From G963665545 sp963665545 (GTDB lineage Bacteria; Pseudomonadota; Gammaproteobacteria; Xanthomonadales; SZUA-36), in the NCBI GenBank assembly GCA_963665545.2, contig CAXXKZ010000010.1:17717-81716 (forward strand): a DNA stretch of 64,000 bases, written 5' to 3'. The notes below the pieces were generated by a model. That model was not told the DNA's origin, made no database searches, and saw nothing but the letters and a program-made list of their open reading frames with translations. Shown piece after piece: positions 1 to 7,303 of the stretch. A program made the translations under genes and the position numbers. Position 1 is the stretch's first letter, and the number at the start of each line of letters is the position of its first letter.

Positions 1-1
1 G

Positions 2-685
2 TACGCCAAGGATGCCGTGACCCAGTGGGATTCAATAAGAAGTGCGCTGATGGCCGAATCGGGCGTGGTACATGGTGAATTGAGGATGTACTGTTCAGTG
101 ACCGCCAGTTACAGTTTCCTGTTCGATATACTGACGCGCCTGCGGCGTCAGCACCCGTGCATAGAAATCAAACTCCATACCGGCGATCCGGAAGACGCTA
201 TTCCCCGAGTGTTGGCTGGCGATGAAGACATCGCCATCGGCGCGAGACCGGAAAAGCTTGCCGCGGGCCTGGCTTTCAAACGCATTGCCGACTCGCCGCT
301 GGTCTTCATTGCGGCCACAGACAGTTTGCAACCATTGCCTGCGGCTGGCAGTAATTCCAAAGTAAGGGACTGGGCCGATCAACCGATGATTTTGCCTGAA
401 CGTGGGCTGGCGCGAGCACGCGTCGACGCGTGGTTTCGGGCGCTGGGCAGCGGGGCCAATATTTATGCGCAGGTGGCGGGCAACGAGGCGATCGTCAGCA
501 TGGTCAGCCTGGGCTACGGCGTGGGCGTGGTCCCACGCATCGTGCTCGATAACAGTCCGCTGACGGACAAGGTTTGTGTGCTGGAGATACAGCCGCAACT
601 GCAGGACTACGAAGTGGGTCTGTTTACACTGGAAAAGAGGATGGCCAGTCCGCTGATCGCAGCATTTTGGTCGCAACAGAGGTAA
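2..685 (+). CDS. ilvY: LysR-family regulator IlvY, C-terminal part (cut by window edge)
   Basis: The reading frame is open from the first bases of the window, so the N-terminal helix-turn-helix lies outside. What remains is a full LysR effector-binding domain of about 220 residues. Stretches such as GELRMYCSVTASYSFL and IAIGARPEKL match IlvY, the activator of ilvC that senses acetolactate/acetohydroxybutyrate in branched-chain amino acid synthesis. The ilvC gene, normally divergent from ilvY, is not in the window. The first in-frame GTG at 17 is unlikely to be the real start because codons upstream remain in frame. A family A repeat begins directly after the TAA stop. The assignment to IlvY rather than another LysR protein is by recall of family sequence and is fairly firm. 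Confidence 0.8.
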   Translation, partial: YAKDAVTQWDSIRSALMAESGVVHGELRMYCSVTASYSFLFDILTRLRRQHPCIEIKLHTGDPEDAIPRVLAGDEDIAIGARPEKLAAGLAFKRIADSPLVFIAATDSLQPLPAAGSNSKVRDWADQPMILPERGLARARVDAWFRALGSGANIYAQVAGNEAIVSMVSLGYGVGVVPRIVLDNSPLTDKVCVLEIQPQLQDYEVGLFTLEKRMASPLIAAFWSQQR

Positions 686-757
686 GGAGTCTCGCTTCCC
701 TCGGCAATTGCTCCTGCATTGCTCTACCTCCTGCATCCTTGCAGTCGTGCTCCCGCC
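686..757 (+). repeat. Family A dispersed repeat, copy 1
   Basis: Begins directly after the ilvY stop codon with ggagtctcgcttccctcgg and runs to the gctcccgcc end. It matches copies at 1091 and 22249 on the same strand and at 13037 and 53832 on the opposite strand. It contains the small palindrome at 731-744 (ctgca, 4-base loop, tgcag); read on the minus strand the loop is AGGA. Confidence 0.85.
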
Positions 758-1061
758 TGCGGCAGCGCAGGCAATGAAAGGGTTGCGGTTTCGCCAAAGG
801 CTAAGAAGCGACCCTGGAATGCCGTTGGCGCGTGCAGGCAGCGAAGAGGGTACGGTTTCGCCGCAGGCGAAGAAGTGCCCGATAAGCGCCGTGGCGCGTA
901 GGCGGCTGCACGCACGGGCCACGGCACTTCGTCAGCGCTTTTTGCGCTGCGCGCAAGCCGCACTTCCTTCGTTGCCTGCCCTACGGCTTCGTCACCTTAC
1001 TCTTTGCCCTGCGGGCACAACGTGCGGCTCCTCGGGCCTGTGCTCGACGGCATTGAATTGA

Positions 1062-1078
1062 GTCTGGCTTCGCCAGAC
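1062..1078. other. Short perfect hairpin
   Basis: A perfect 7-bp stem (gtctggc / gccagac) with a three-base loop, lying just before family A copy 2. There is no T-run after it, so a factor-independent terminator is not supported; it may be part of the mosaic repeat. Confidence 0.4.
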
Positions 1079-1090
1079 ATGCCTACGGCT

Positions 1091-1158
1091 GGAGTCTCGC
1101 TTCCCTCGGCAATTGCTCCTGCATTGCTCTACCTCCTGCATCCCTGCAGTCATGCTCC
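1091..1158 (+). repeat. Family A dispersed repeat, copy 2
   Basis: Same sequence as copy 1 with few changes, ending in catgctcc, where it runs into the family B element. The inner palindrome lies at 1136-1149 (ctgca tccc tgcag). Confidence 0.85.
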
Positions 1159-1165
1159 AACGTTA

Positions 1166-1371
1166 GGAAAGCCCCGTGAGCGGGCTGCTGGTCACGCCTT
1201 AAAGGATGCCGAGCGACGACCAGCGGCTGGGTCGTCGAGCCATGGATGGCTCGACGAGGCGACACGGAACAGGATGTTCCGTTGGAGCCGACCCACCAAG
1301 CGCGGAGAAGCGAGGGAAGCGCGCAGCGCCATCCGCCAGGCGTGGCCAGTAGTCCACTCATGGGGCTTTCC
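1166..1371. repeat. Family B palindromic element, full copy
   Basis: The ends are inverted copies: ggaaagccccgtgag at the left and ctcatggggctttcc at the right. The similarity continues inward for about 40 bases, mostly with transition differences. Inside are two perfect hairpins. One has a 12-bp stem at 1232-1257 around ccatggatgg. The other has a 7-bp stem at 1265-1281 with loop GGA, reading CAGGATG. Part of the element and its right flank recur at about 52505-52760 and, inverted, at 55550-55690. There is no coding capacity, so it resembles a MITE or REP-type element. Confidence 0.75.
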
Positions 1372-1448
1372 GGAGGTAGTACAGAGCAGGAATTGCTGGA
1401 AATACTGCTAAAGCACCTGCCTTCGGCTGGCGTCTCGCTTGCCTGCTA

Positions 1449-2222
1449 TCAGTCCACGCCGATGGCGGCACCGAGTGTCGGGCCAATTTCTTCGTTGATC
1501 ACCAGGTCGGCATGGACATCCAGATCGGTGGCCTCTCGGTTGAGAATCACCAGCGAGGCGCCGGCCTGTTTAGCCAGCAATGGAAAGCCCGCGGCCGGAA
1601 ACACCACCAGTGAGGAGCCGATCGCGATGAACAGGTCGCAGTCCAGCGTGGCGTGCTCGGCGCGCCGCATTTCCGGTTCCGGCATGGCTTGCCCGAATGA
1701 TATGGTCGCAGACTTGATCAGGCCGTCACAGTCCACGCATGAGGGCAGCTCATCGTGCTTCGTAAAGGCTTCGATGATGGGGCCCAGCTCGTACTCACGG
1801 GCGCATGACAAGCACTTGGCGTAGGTGCCGTTGCCATGCAATTCGATGACTCTCTCCCGTGCGATGCCGGAGGCCTGGTGGAGGCCGTCAATGTTTTGGG
1901 TAATCACCCAGCGACAGGTGCCGCGCTTGACCAGCTGCGCAATGGCGCGATGACCCCGGTTGGGTTGCGGGCTTGGCGCTTCGCGATCTATGGCGATCTT
2001 GCGGCGCCAGGATTCCCGGCGCATGTCCTCGGAGGCGAGAAAGTCCTGAAATTGTATCGGCTGCATTTTCGACCAGATGCCGCCCGGACTGCGAAAATCA
2101 GGAATCCCCGATTCGGTGCTGATGCCGGCCCCGGTAAACACGGTAACCGTTTGGCTGGATTTGATCAGTGCTGCAATGCTGCGGGATCCCTCTGACATGG
2201 TGACCCTGCCCCGGTTAGTCAT
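1449..2222 (-). CDS. Sirtuin, NAD-dependent protein deacylase
   Basis: Removes acyl groups from lysines using NAD, in the cytoplasm. The 257-residue protein shows the whole sirtuin signature: GAGIS and GIPDFRSPGGIW near residues 31-50, TQNIDGLH near 108-115, the catalytic His in ELHGN (about residue 129), four zinc cysteines in two CxxC pairs (about 137/140 and 162/165), and GSSLVVFPAAGF. The ATG at 2222 overlaps the stop codon of the upstream NTF2-like gene, so coupling is likely; a second ATG at 2198 is possible. The longer in-frame extension upstream lies inside the previous gene and was not used. Whether it is a deacetylase or a desuccinylase cannot be judged here. Confidence 0.92.
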   Translation of the reverse strand: MTNRGRVTMSEGSRSIAALIKSSQTVTVFTGAGISTESGIPDFRSPGGIWSKMQPIQFQDFLASEDMRRESWRRKIAIDREAPSPQPNRGHRAIAQLVKRGTCRWVITQNIDGLHQASGIARERVIELHGNGTYAKCLSCAREYELGPIIEAFTKHDELPSCVDCDGLIKSATISFGQAMPEPEMRRAEHATLDCDLFIAIGSSLVVFPAAGFPLLAKQAGASLVILNREATDLDVHADLVINEEIGPTLGAAIGVD

Positions 2223-2682
2223 CAGGTGGGGGGATAACGGTCGCCTGCCAGGCGACCACTTTCCAAATGCCACCTCGTTTGAGAAACGTTCCGGTGTTGA
2301 AGAATTGCAAAACGGTCATTGACTTATCTTCCGGCTCGCCGAGTAAGCGGAACGCCACCACGGCAGTATTGCCAAACAGTCGGATATCGATGTCTTGTGC
2401 GCTGTAAGACATCGCCGGGTCATCACTGTGTGCGGCGCCAGCCTCGCTCAGTCCTCGCATAATTTCAGCCTTTCCAAAGCGCGACCCGCTGGAGGACGTG
2501 TAGACCAGGTCCTCAGCCCAGAAGCGGTCGTGGGCGGCAGCGTTATTTTCAGACGCGCCGGCCATGAATTCATGCAACATGCGGGTGAGCTGCGCCTCAT
2601 CCGATGCGGCCAGGCTGGTTGGGCCGGCCAGTGGGCCAACTACCAAAATAAGTAGTGAGAGACATAGGGTGTTTCGTTTCAT
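2215..2682 (-). CDS. Secreted NTF2-like (SnoaL/DUF4440) protein
   Basis: The 155-residue product starts with a clear signal peptide (MKRNTLCLSLLILVVGPLAG, cut near SLAAS) followed by one NTF2-like fold domain: an N-terminal helix, FWAEDLVYTSSSGSRF, and a C-terminal strand ending in WKVVAWQAT. Proteins of this type are periplasmic and of diverse, often unknown function; no catalytic residues can be assigned. The ATG at 2682 follows the cupin stop by four bases with GGAG in place as ribosome site, and its end overlaps the sirtuin start. Cupin, NTF2-like protein and sirtuin therefore form one operon. Confidence 0.8.
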   Translation of the reverse strand: MKRNTLCLSLLILVVGPLAGPTSLAASDEAQLTRMLHEFMAGASENNAAAHDRFWAEDLVYTSSSGSRFGKAEIMRGLSEAGAAHSDDPAMSYSAQDIDIRLFGNTAVVAFRLLGEPEDKSMTVLQFFNTGTFLKRGGIWKVVAWQATVIPPPDD

Positions 2683-2686
2683 CGGC

Positions 2687-3160
2687 TTACTCCGTGTCGG
2701 CGGGTGAACGGCAGCCAGCGGCGTTCGGCTGATCAGCCTTTTTCGGTACGGATAGTGGCATGCCCTGTGCGCCCGCGTAAACGACAATCATTTCGCTGTC
2801 CTTGATGGCCACTCCTTCATGCCACTCCCTGAATACCTCTATTTTTCCCTGGTTTTCCAGGTAGCGGGTGCTCTCGCCCGAGGGTTTGGTGACTTCCAGT
2901 TCCCCTTGCAGCATATAGCCAACCACCGGCATGGGGTGGCAATGCATGGGCAGGACAAAGCCACTCGGAAGCACTAAGCGCTTGATGGTGATTTGTGGTG
3001 TTCCGTTGGGATATGCGAATGGCAGCCCGTCCCAGCCGTTGGAAGACTGGTTCAGTATTTCACTGCTCCATTCAAGGGGCCTTGGCTCGCTGTTGGCGTA
3101 TGTGGTGAACATAAAGGCGATGAAGAGTGTGGTGAACAGCATGAGGCGAGTTATTGTCAT
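2687..3160 (-). CDS. Secreted cupin-domain protein
   Basis: The product has a signal peptide (MTITRLMLFTTLFIAFMFTT) and one small beta-barrel cupin domain. The first cupin motif is visible as MHCHPMPVVGYMLQGELEV, with two His as metal ligands; a second His lies in REWHEGV. Such single-domain exported cupins may bind small molecules or act as isomerases or dioxygenases; the substrate is unknown. The chosen ATG at 3160 places the signal peptide at the N-terminus; the upstream extension to 3283 would overlap dsbD. First gene of the cupin, NTF2-like and sirtuin operon, divergent from dsbD across about 120 bases. Confidence 0.8.
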   Translation of the reverse strand: MTITRLMLFTTLFIAFMFTTYANSEPRPLEWSSEILNQSSNGWDGLPFAYPNGTPQITIKRLVLPSGFVLPMHCHPMPVVGYMLQGELEVTKPSGESTRYLENQGKIEVFREWHEGVAIKDSEMIVVYAGAQGMPLSVPKKADQPNAAGCRSPADTE

Positions 3161-3281
3161 GAACTTGGTTCCACAGAAACAGTCGATACACTGCAAAGTA
3201 CCAGAAGTAGTCCCTTGAATGTGATCAAACACCTCTGCCAGTTTTGAACGATAATACCCAAGACCTCGGTCCAAGAAGCAC

Positions 3282-5600
3282 ATGAAAAAACTCCTGTTAC
3301 TTACAATCGCAAGTTACGCACTGCTGCTAACAGGCAGCGCTGCGGCTGTTGAATTCGACGAAGTCCGTGATTTCGAAGATGTGTTTGTCATATCCGGGCA
3401 ATCGAGTTCCCGTGAGTGGCTGGAAGTGACCTGGAAAATCGAGCCGGACTACTACCTTTACAACAACCGCTTTTTGAAGTTCACCGTGGCCACGTCAGGG
3501 GTCACCATGGGTGAGCCGCAGATACCGCGCGGTGAAATCAAATTTGACGATCTGCTGGGGGAGGAAGTCGAAAAGTACCATAGTTCCCTAACCGTCCGCC
3601 TGCCGATCGATTACGTCGCCGAAAACGTCCACGCGATACAACTCAAGGTTCGATCCCAGGGTTGCCTGGAAGGCGTCCTGTGTTATCCCCCTACTGAACA
3701 ATTGTTGCTGGTGAGTCTGCCATTGGCCCAGGCACTACCCGCTTACAGCGTTATTGAGGATGAACCACAGGCAGGCGGAGTCTCGGCGTCGCTACAGTCC
3801 CCCGGGCTGGTCGATGATTTGCTTGGCATGGGTCGAACGCCCGCCCTGGAACCGGTTGATGCTTTCCAGTACGAGGCGATTGGGCTCGATGAGGAGACGA
3901 TTCTCGTTCGGTTTACCAGTCAGGCCGGTTACTACCTGTACCGTGACAAATTTGAATTTCGTGTCATTGGCAATGAGGCATTTGGTGTTCAGAGCGTGGA
4001 ATTGCCCGATGGCGTCATCAAGGATGATCCGGAATTCGGTGACGTACCGGTCTATTACGGACAGGTGGAGATTCCGGTCAAGCTGAGAAGGCCCGCAGGG
4101 CCACAGCTGGATCTGACGCTCGAAGCCGATTTCCAGGGTTGCCGAGATGGTGATATCTGTTATCCGCCGCAATCCCGCCTAGTAACATTTGCAATGCCTG
4201 CGGCCAGTGAAGCAATCGGCTCTGTGCCGGGCGCCGAAATTGGCAGCGCGACAGCAGTGATCAGGCCACCGTCTAAACCGCTGCCACCGCTCAGTGAGCA
4301 GGATCGATTGGCCTCTTTGCTCACCGATAGCCCCACCAGCGCCATGCTGGCGTTCTTTATCGCTGGCATACTCTTGGCGTTCACACCCTGTGTTTTTCCG
4401 ATGGTGCCCATCCTCTCGGGCATCATTGCAGGTCAAGGTGATCAAATCACCACCGCCCGGGCGTTCTCGCTGTCTCTGATTTATGTGCTGGCAATGGCGG
4501 TCACTTACACGATCGCCGGCGTGTTGGCCGGCCTGTTCGGCGAAAACCTGCAGGCCACGTTTCAGAATCCCTGGATCATCAGCTCCTTCGTACTGATTTT
4601 CATTTTGCTGGCGCTATCGATGTTCGGCTTTTATGAGTTGCAATTGCCGGCCAGCCTGCAATCACGTTTGGCCGACATGAGCAACCGTCAACAAAGCGGC
4701 AATCTGGTCGGTGTGGCCATCATGGGCTTTCTTTCAGCGCTGATTGTAGGCCCCTGTGTCGCCCCGCCATTGATGGCTGCGCTAATCGTGATCGGCGCAT
4801 CCGGTGACGCAGTGCTGGGCGGTACCGCGCTGTTTGCAATGTCCATGGGCATGGGCCTGCCTCTAATCGCATTTGGCGTTTCAGCAGGCAAATTGCTGCC
4901 GCGAGCCGGCCAGTGGATGAATACCGTCAAGGCAGTGTTCGGCATGGGCTTGCTGGCCCTGTCGATCTGGATGCTCGAGCGCATCCTGTCTGGCGGCCTC
5001 ATCATGGCGTTGTGGGGTTGCCTGGCAATCGCCTCAGCGGTCTACATGGGTGCCTTTGATCGCATCGAGTCGGGGGCAAGTGGTTGGAAGCGGTTGTGGA
5101 AATCGATCGGCCTGGTGCTGTTGGTGGTGGGTGTGTTGGAACTGGTCGGCGCAGCAGCGGGTGGTGATAACTGGTTGCGTCCGCTGGAATCTCAGCGGCT
5201 CGGTGGAGATGCCACGCAGTCAGTCAGCCACATCAGTTTTCAGCGCGTCAAGTCGTTGCAAGAGTTGGACGAAGCCCTGCTTGTCGCGAATGCCAGTGGT
5301 AAGGGCGGGATGCTGGATTTCTATGCAGACTGGTGCGTGGAATGCATCCGCATGGAGCGCAATACCTTTCCCGAACCCAGGGTACAGGCGCTGCTGGAGC
5401 GATTGCAGCCATTGCAGGCAGATGTCACCGCCAACGACGATATCGACCAGGCCCTGATGAGGCACTTCGGCATTATCGGCCCACCCGCGATCCTGTTTTT
5501 TGACCGCAATGGCAACGAAATGAAGCGCTATCGACTGGTGGGCTATTTTGCCCCCGAGGAATTCACGGAACACCTCGATTTGGTGTTGGCTGCACAATAG
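3282..5600 (+). CDS. dsbD: Thiol:disulfide interchange protein DsbD with doubled alpha domain
   Basis: Carries electrons from cytoplasmic thioredoxin across the inner membrane to periplasmic thiol proteins. At 772 residues it is about 200 longer than E. coli DsbD. After a signal peptide there are two tandem alpha domains (about 25-150 and 185-305), each with its cysteine pair (C128/C134 and C287/C293) in a GCxxxxxCYPP context. Eight membrane segments follow (about 345-625), with the pair C370 (FTPCVFP) and C492 (GPCVAPP). The protein ends in a thioredoxin-like gamma domain with WCVEC (C685/C688). The TlpA-like gene follows directly with no gap, and aroQ-accB-accC-prmA follow, as in many gammaproteobacteria. 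Confidence 0.95.
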   Translation: MKKLLLLTIASYALLLTGSAAAVEFDEVRDFEDVFVISGQSSSREWLEVTWKIEPDYYLYNNRFLKFTVATSGVTMGEPQIPRGEIKFDDLLGEEVEKYHSSLTVRLPIDYVAENVHAIQLKVRSQGCLEGVLCYPPTEQLLLVSLPLAQALPAYSVIEDEPQAGGVSASLQSPGLVDDLLGMGRTPALEPVDAFQYEAIGLDEETILVRFTSQAGYYLYRDKFEFRVIGNEAFGVQSVELPDGVIKDDPEFGDVPVYYGQVEIPVKLRRPAGPQLDLTLEADFQGCRDGDICYPPQSRLVTFAMPAASEAIGSVPGAEIGSATAVIRPPSKPLPPLSEQDRLASLLTDSPTSAMLAFFIAGILLAFTPCVFPMVPILSGIIAGQGDQITTARAFSLSLIYVLAMAVTYTIAGVLAGLFGENLQATFQNPWIISSFVLIFILLALSMFGFYELQLPASLQSRLADMSNRQQSGNLVGVAIMGFLSALIVGPCVAPPLMAALIVIGASGDAVLGGTALFAMSMGMGLPLIAFGVSAGKLLPRAGQWMNTVKAVFGMGLLALSIWMLERILSGGLIMALWGCLAIASAVYMGAFDRIESGASGWKRLWKSIGLVLLVVGVLELVGAAAGGDNWLRPLESQRLGGDATQSVSHISFQRVKSLQELDEALLVANASGKGGMLDFYADWCVECIRMERNTFPEPRVQALLERLQPLQADVTANDDIDQALMRHFGIIGPPAILFFDRNGNEMKRYRLVGYFAPEEFTEHLDLVLAAQ

Positions 5601-6155
5601 GTGCCGGTGATGGGCCACCGCCGAGTCATTGTCCTGACGGTCATCGCCCTGTTGGCAGGCCTATCGGGTTATTACATTTCCGGGCGCCTGTTCGGCCAAA
5701 CGGGTCAATTGGCAAGCACCCCGTCGGAATCTGTTATCGGTGCCCCCCGGCCCGACTACCAACTGGGTGACAGCAACGGAGAATTCGTCTCGGCAAATGA
5801 GTTCGACGGACAAGTTGTCCTGGTTAATTTTTGGGCAACCTGGTGCAAGCCCTGCCGCGAGGAAATGCCCATGCTCTCCAGTTTGCAGCATGACTACATG
5901 GGTCGGGGCCTGCAGATAGTCGGCATAGCATTGGATGACGTCCAAAGCGCCCGCGAATTCGCACTTGAGATTGGCGTCCAGTACCCTATCCTCGTCGGCA
6001 GCACAGACGTTATGGTCACGGTACACCAATACGGCAACCGCACAGGCACATTGCCCTACAGCGTGCTGATCGACCGGCAGGGCATCATTCGCTGGTCACA
6101 TTTGGGTGTACTTGAGCGTGACATGTTGGTCGAGAAAATTGCCGAATTTCTGTGA
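5601..6155 (+). CDS. TlpA/ResA-type membrane-anchored thioredoxin
   Basis: The 184-residue protein has an N-terminal membrane anchor (about residues 9-27) and a periplasmic thioredoxin fold with the redox motif WCKPC in NFWATWCKPCREEMPML. The cis-proline region follows near GTLPYSVLID. TlpA/ResA proteins reduce disulfides in the periplasm, for example during cytochrome c maturation, and are reduced by DsbD or CcdA. The GTG at 5601 abuts the dsbD stop; an ATG at 5610 is also possible. The position directly after dsbD supports DsbD as its electron donor (inference). Confidence 0.88.
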   Translation: MPVMGHRRVIVLTVIALLAGLSGYYISGRLFGQTGQLASTPSESVIGAPRPDYQLGDSNGEFVSANEFDGQVVLVNFWATWCKPCREEMPMLSSLQHDYMGRGLQIVGIALDDVQSAREFALEIGVQYPILVGSTDVMVTVHQYGNRTGTLPYSVLIDRQGIIRWSHLGVLERDMLVEKIAEFL

Positions 6156-6282
6156 CCATTGGATCTTAATTCCGCTAAAATGGTCCCATCTTCCGCAAAA
6201 ATGCGGCGAACTGTGGACAAAGCTGCCTTGTTCGTGCAGACTTGGCCCCCCTTGAGCGCTGCACGATCGGGAGGCTCCGGCC

Positions 6283-6723
6283 TTGTCTCGCATCCTTGTA
6301 TTGAACGGCCCGAATCTGAACCTGCTGGGTGGTCGTGAGCCTGGACTGTATGGTGAACTCGGCCTGGCCGACATCATGGCCAACCTGGAAGCATTTGCAG
6401 CCGAGTGTGGCCACCAGTTACAACACGCGCAAAGCAACAGCGAGGCCACCCTCGTCGATGCCATTCAGCAGGCCGGCGGGGACGGCGTGGAGTACATGAT
6501 TGTCAATGCGGCGGCCTTTACCCATACCTCCATCGCCTTGCGCGATGCATTGCTGGCAGTTGATATTCCCTTCGTGGAAGTGCACTTATCCGCCGTGCAC
6601 GCGCGCGAGGATTTTCGCCAGTTTTCCTATTTGTCAGACATTGCCATCGGGGTCATCAGCGGATTCCATGGCGAAAGTTATATGTTGGCCTTGCAAGCCA
6701 TCGTCAATCGCATCGAACCCTGA
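6283..6723 (+). CDS. aroQ: 3-dehydroquinate dehydratase, type II
   Basis: Converts 3-dehydroquinate to 3-dehydroshikimate in the shikimate pathway (cytoplasm). The 146 residues match the family length. Visible motifs are NGPNLNLLG, the catalytic Tyr in EPGLYG (about residue 23), AAAFTHTSIALRDAL, and EVHLSAVHARE followed by FRQFSYLSD. The usual NPAA reads NAAA here. The start is a TTG at 6283 preceded by GGGAGG. This gene order, aroQ upstream of accB and accC, is common in gammaproteobacteria. Confidence 0.95.
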   Translation: MSRILVLNGPNLNLLGGREPGLYGELGLADIMANLEAFAAECGHQLQHAQSNSEATLVDAIQQAGGDGVEYMIVNAAAFTHTSIALRDALLAVDIPFVEVHLSAVHAREDFRQFSYLSDIAIGVISGFHGESYMLALQAIVNRIEP

Positions 6724-6779
6724 ATGGCGGACAGCCGGAACGGGATCAGCATGGGAGCGACCCAGAGGAGCTACGTACA

Positions 6780-7295
6780 GTGGATATTAGAAAAATCAAA
6801 AAATTGATCGAGTTGCTGGAAGAGTCCAGCCTGACGGAAATCGAAATCGTGGAAGGTGAAGAGTCGGTGCGACTTAGCCGTGGCAGCCCAGCCGGGGCAG
6901 CGCCATTCGCCTACGCTGCGCCGCCGTATGCGGCCCACCTGGCGCCGCAGCCTGGCCCACCCCTGGTTCCGCAGTCCGCTCCGCCTGTGGAAAGTGTGCC
7001 AACTGCACCGACCGATTCCCCATTACCGGCTGCCCCCGATCAGGAGGAGTCGATCCCCGATGGCGAGATGGTTCGGGCGCCCATGGTGGGGACCTTTTAT
7101 TCAGCATCCAGCCCGGAGGCCGAACCTTTTGTCACCATGGGGCAAAGCGTTACCGAGGGCGATACCCTGTGCATCATTGAAGCCATGAAGATGTTCAATC
7201 AGATCGAGGCCGAGGCCACCGGCATCATCGTTGCCATATTGGCAGAAAGTGGCCAGCCGGTTGAATTCGACCAACCCCTGTTCGTGATTCGCTGA
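6780..7295 (+). CDS. accB: Biotin carboxyl carrier protein of acetyl-CoA carboxylase
   Basis: Carries biotin between the carboxylase and transferase parts of acetyl-CoA carboxylase, the first step of fatty-acid synthesis. The N-terminal segment IRKIKKLIELLEESSL is typical. A flexible Pro/Ala-rich linker (about residues 45-95) leads to the biotinyl domain with EAMKM, where K137 is the biotin attachment site. The start is a GTG at 6780, with a purine-rich ribosome site (agaggag) upstream. The accC gene follows after eight bases, so the two are made together. Confidence 0.95.
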   Translation: MDIRKIKKLIELLEESSLTEIEIVEGEESVRLSRGSPAGAAPFAYAAPPYAAHLAPQPGPPLVPQSAPPVESVPTAPTDSPLPAAPDQEESIPDGEMVRAPMVGTFYSASSPEAEPFVTMGQSVTEGDTLCIIEAMKMFNQIEAEATGIIVAILAESGQPVEFDQPLFVIR

Positions 7296-7303
7296 GGCAG
7301 GCA

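Larger units (their letters stand above)
686..1448. other. Repeat-rich intergenic block, no gene
   Basis: About 760 bases without a credible gene; open frames here lack family resemblance and ribosome sites. The block holds two family A copies (686-757 and 1091-1158), two diverged copies of a roughly 60-base module at about 780-842 and 849-909 (each with 'ggtttcgcc' followed by 'aagaag'), a 7-bp hairpin at 1062-1078, and one palindromic family B element at 1166-1371. It looks built by successive insertion of small repeats between ilvY and the sirtuin gene. Confidence 0.7.

Noticed and set aside
95..922. Long minus-strand open frame opposite ilvY
   Set aside because: It is the antisense frame of the LysR domain and runs into the repeat; no ribosome site and no family likeness.
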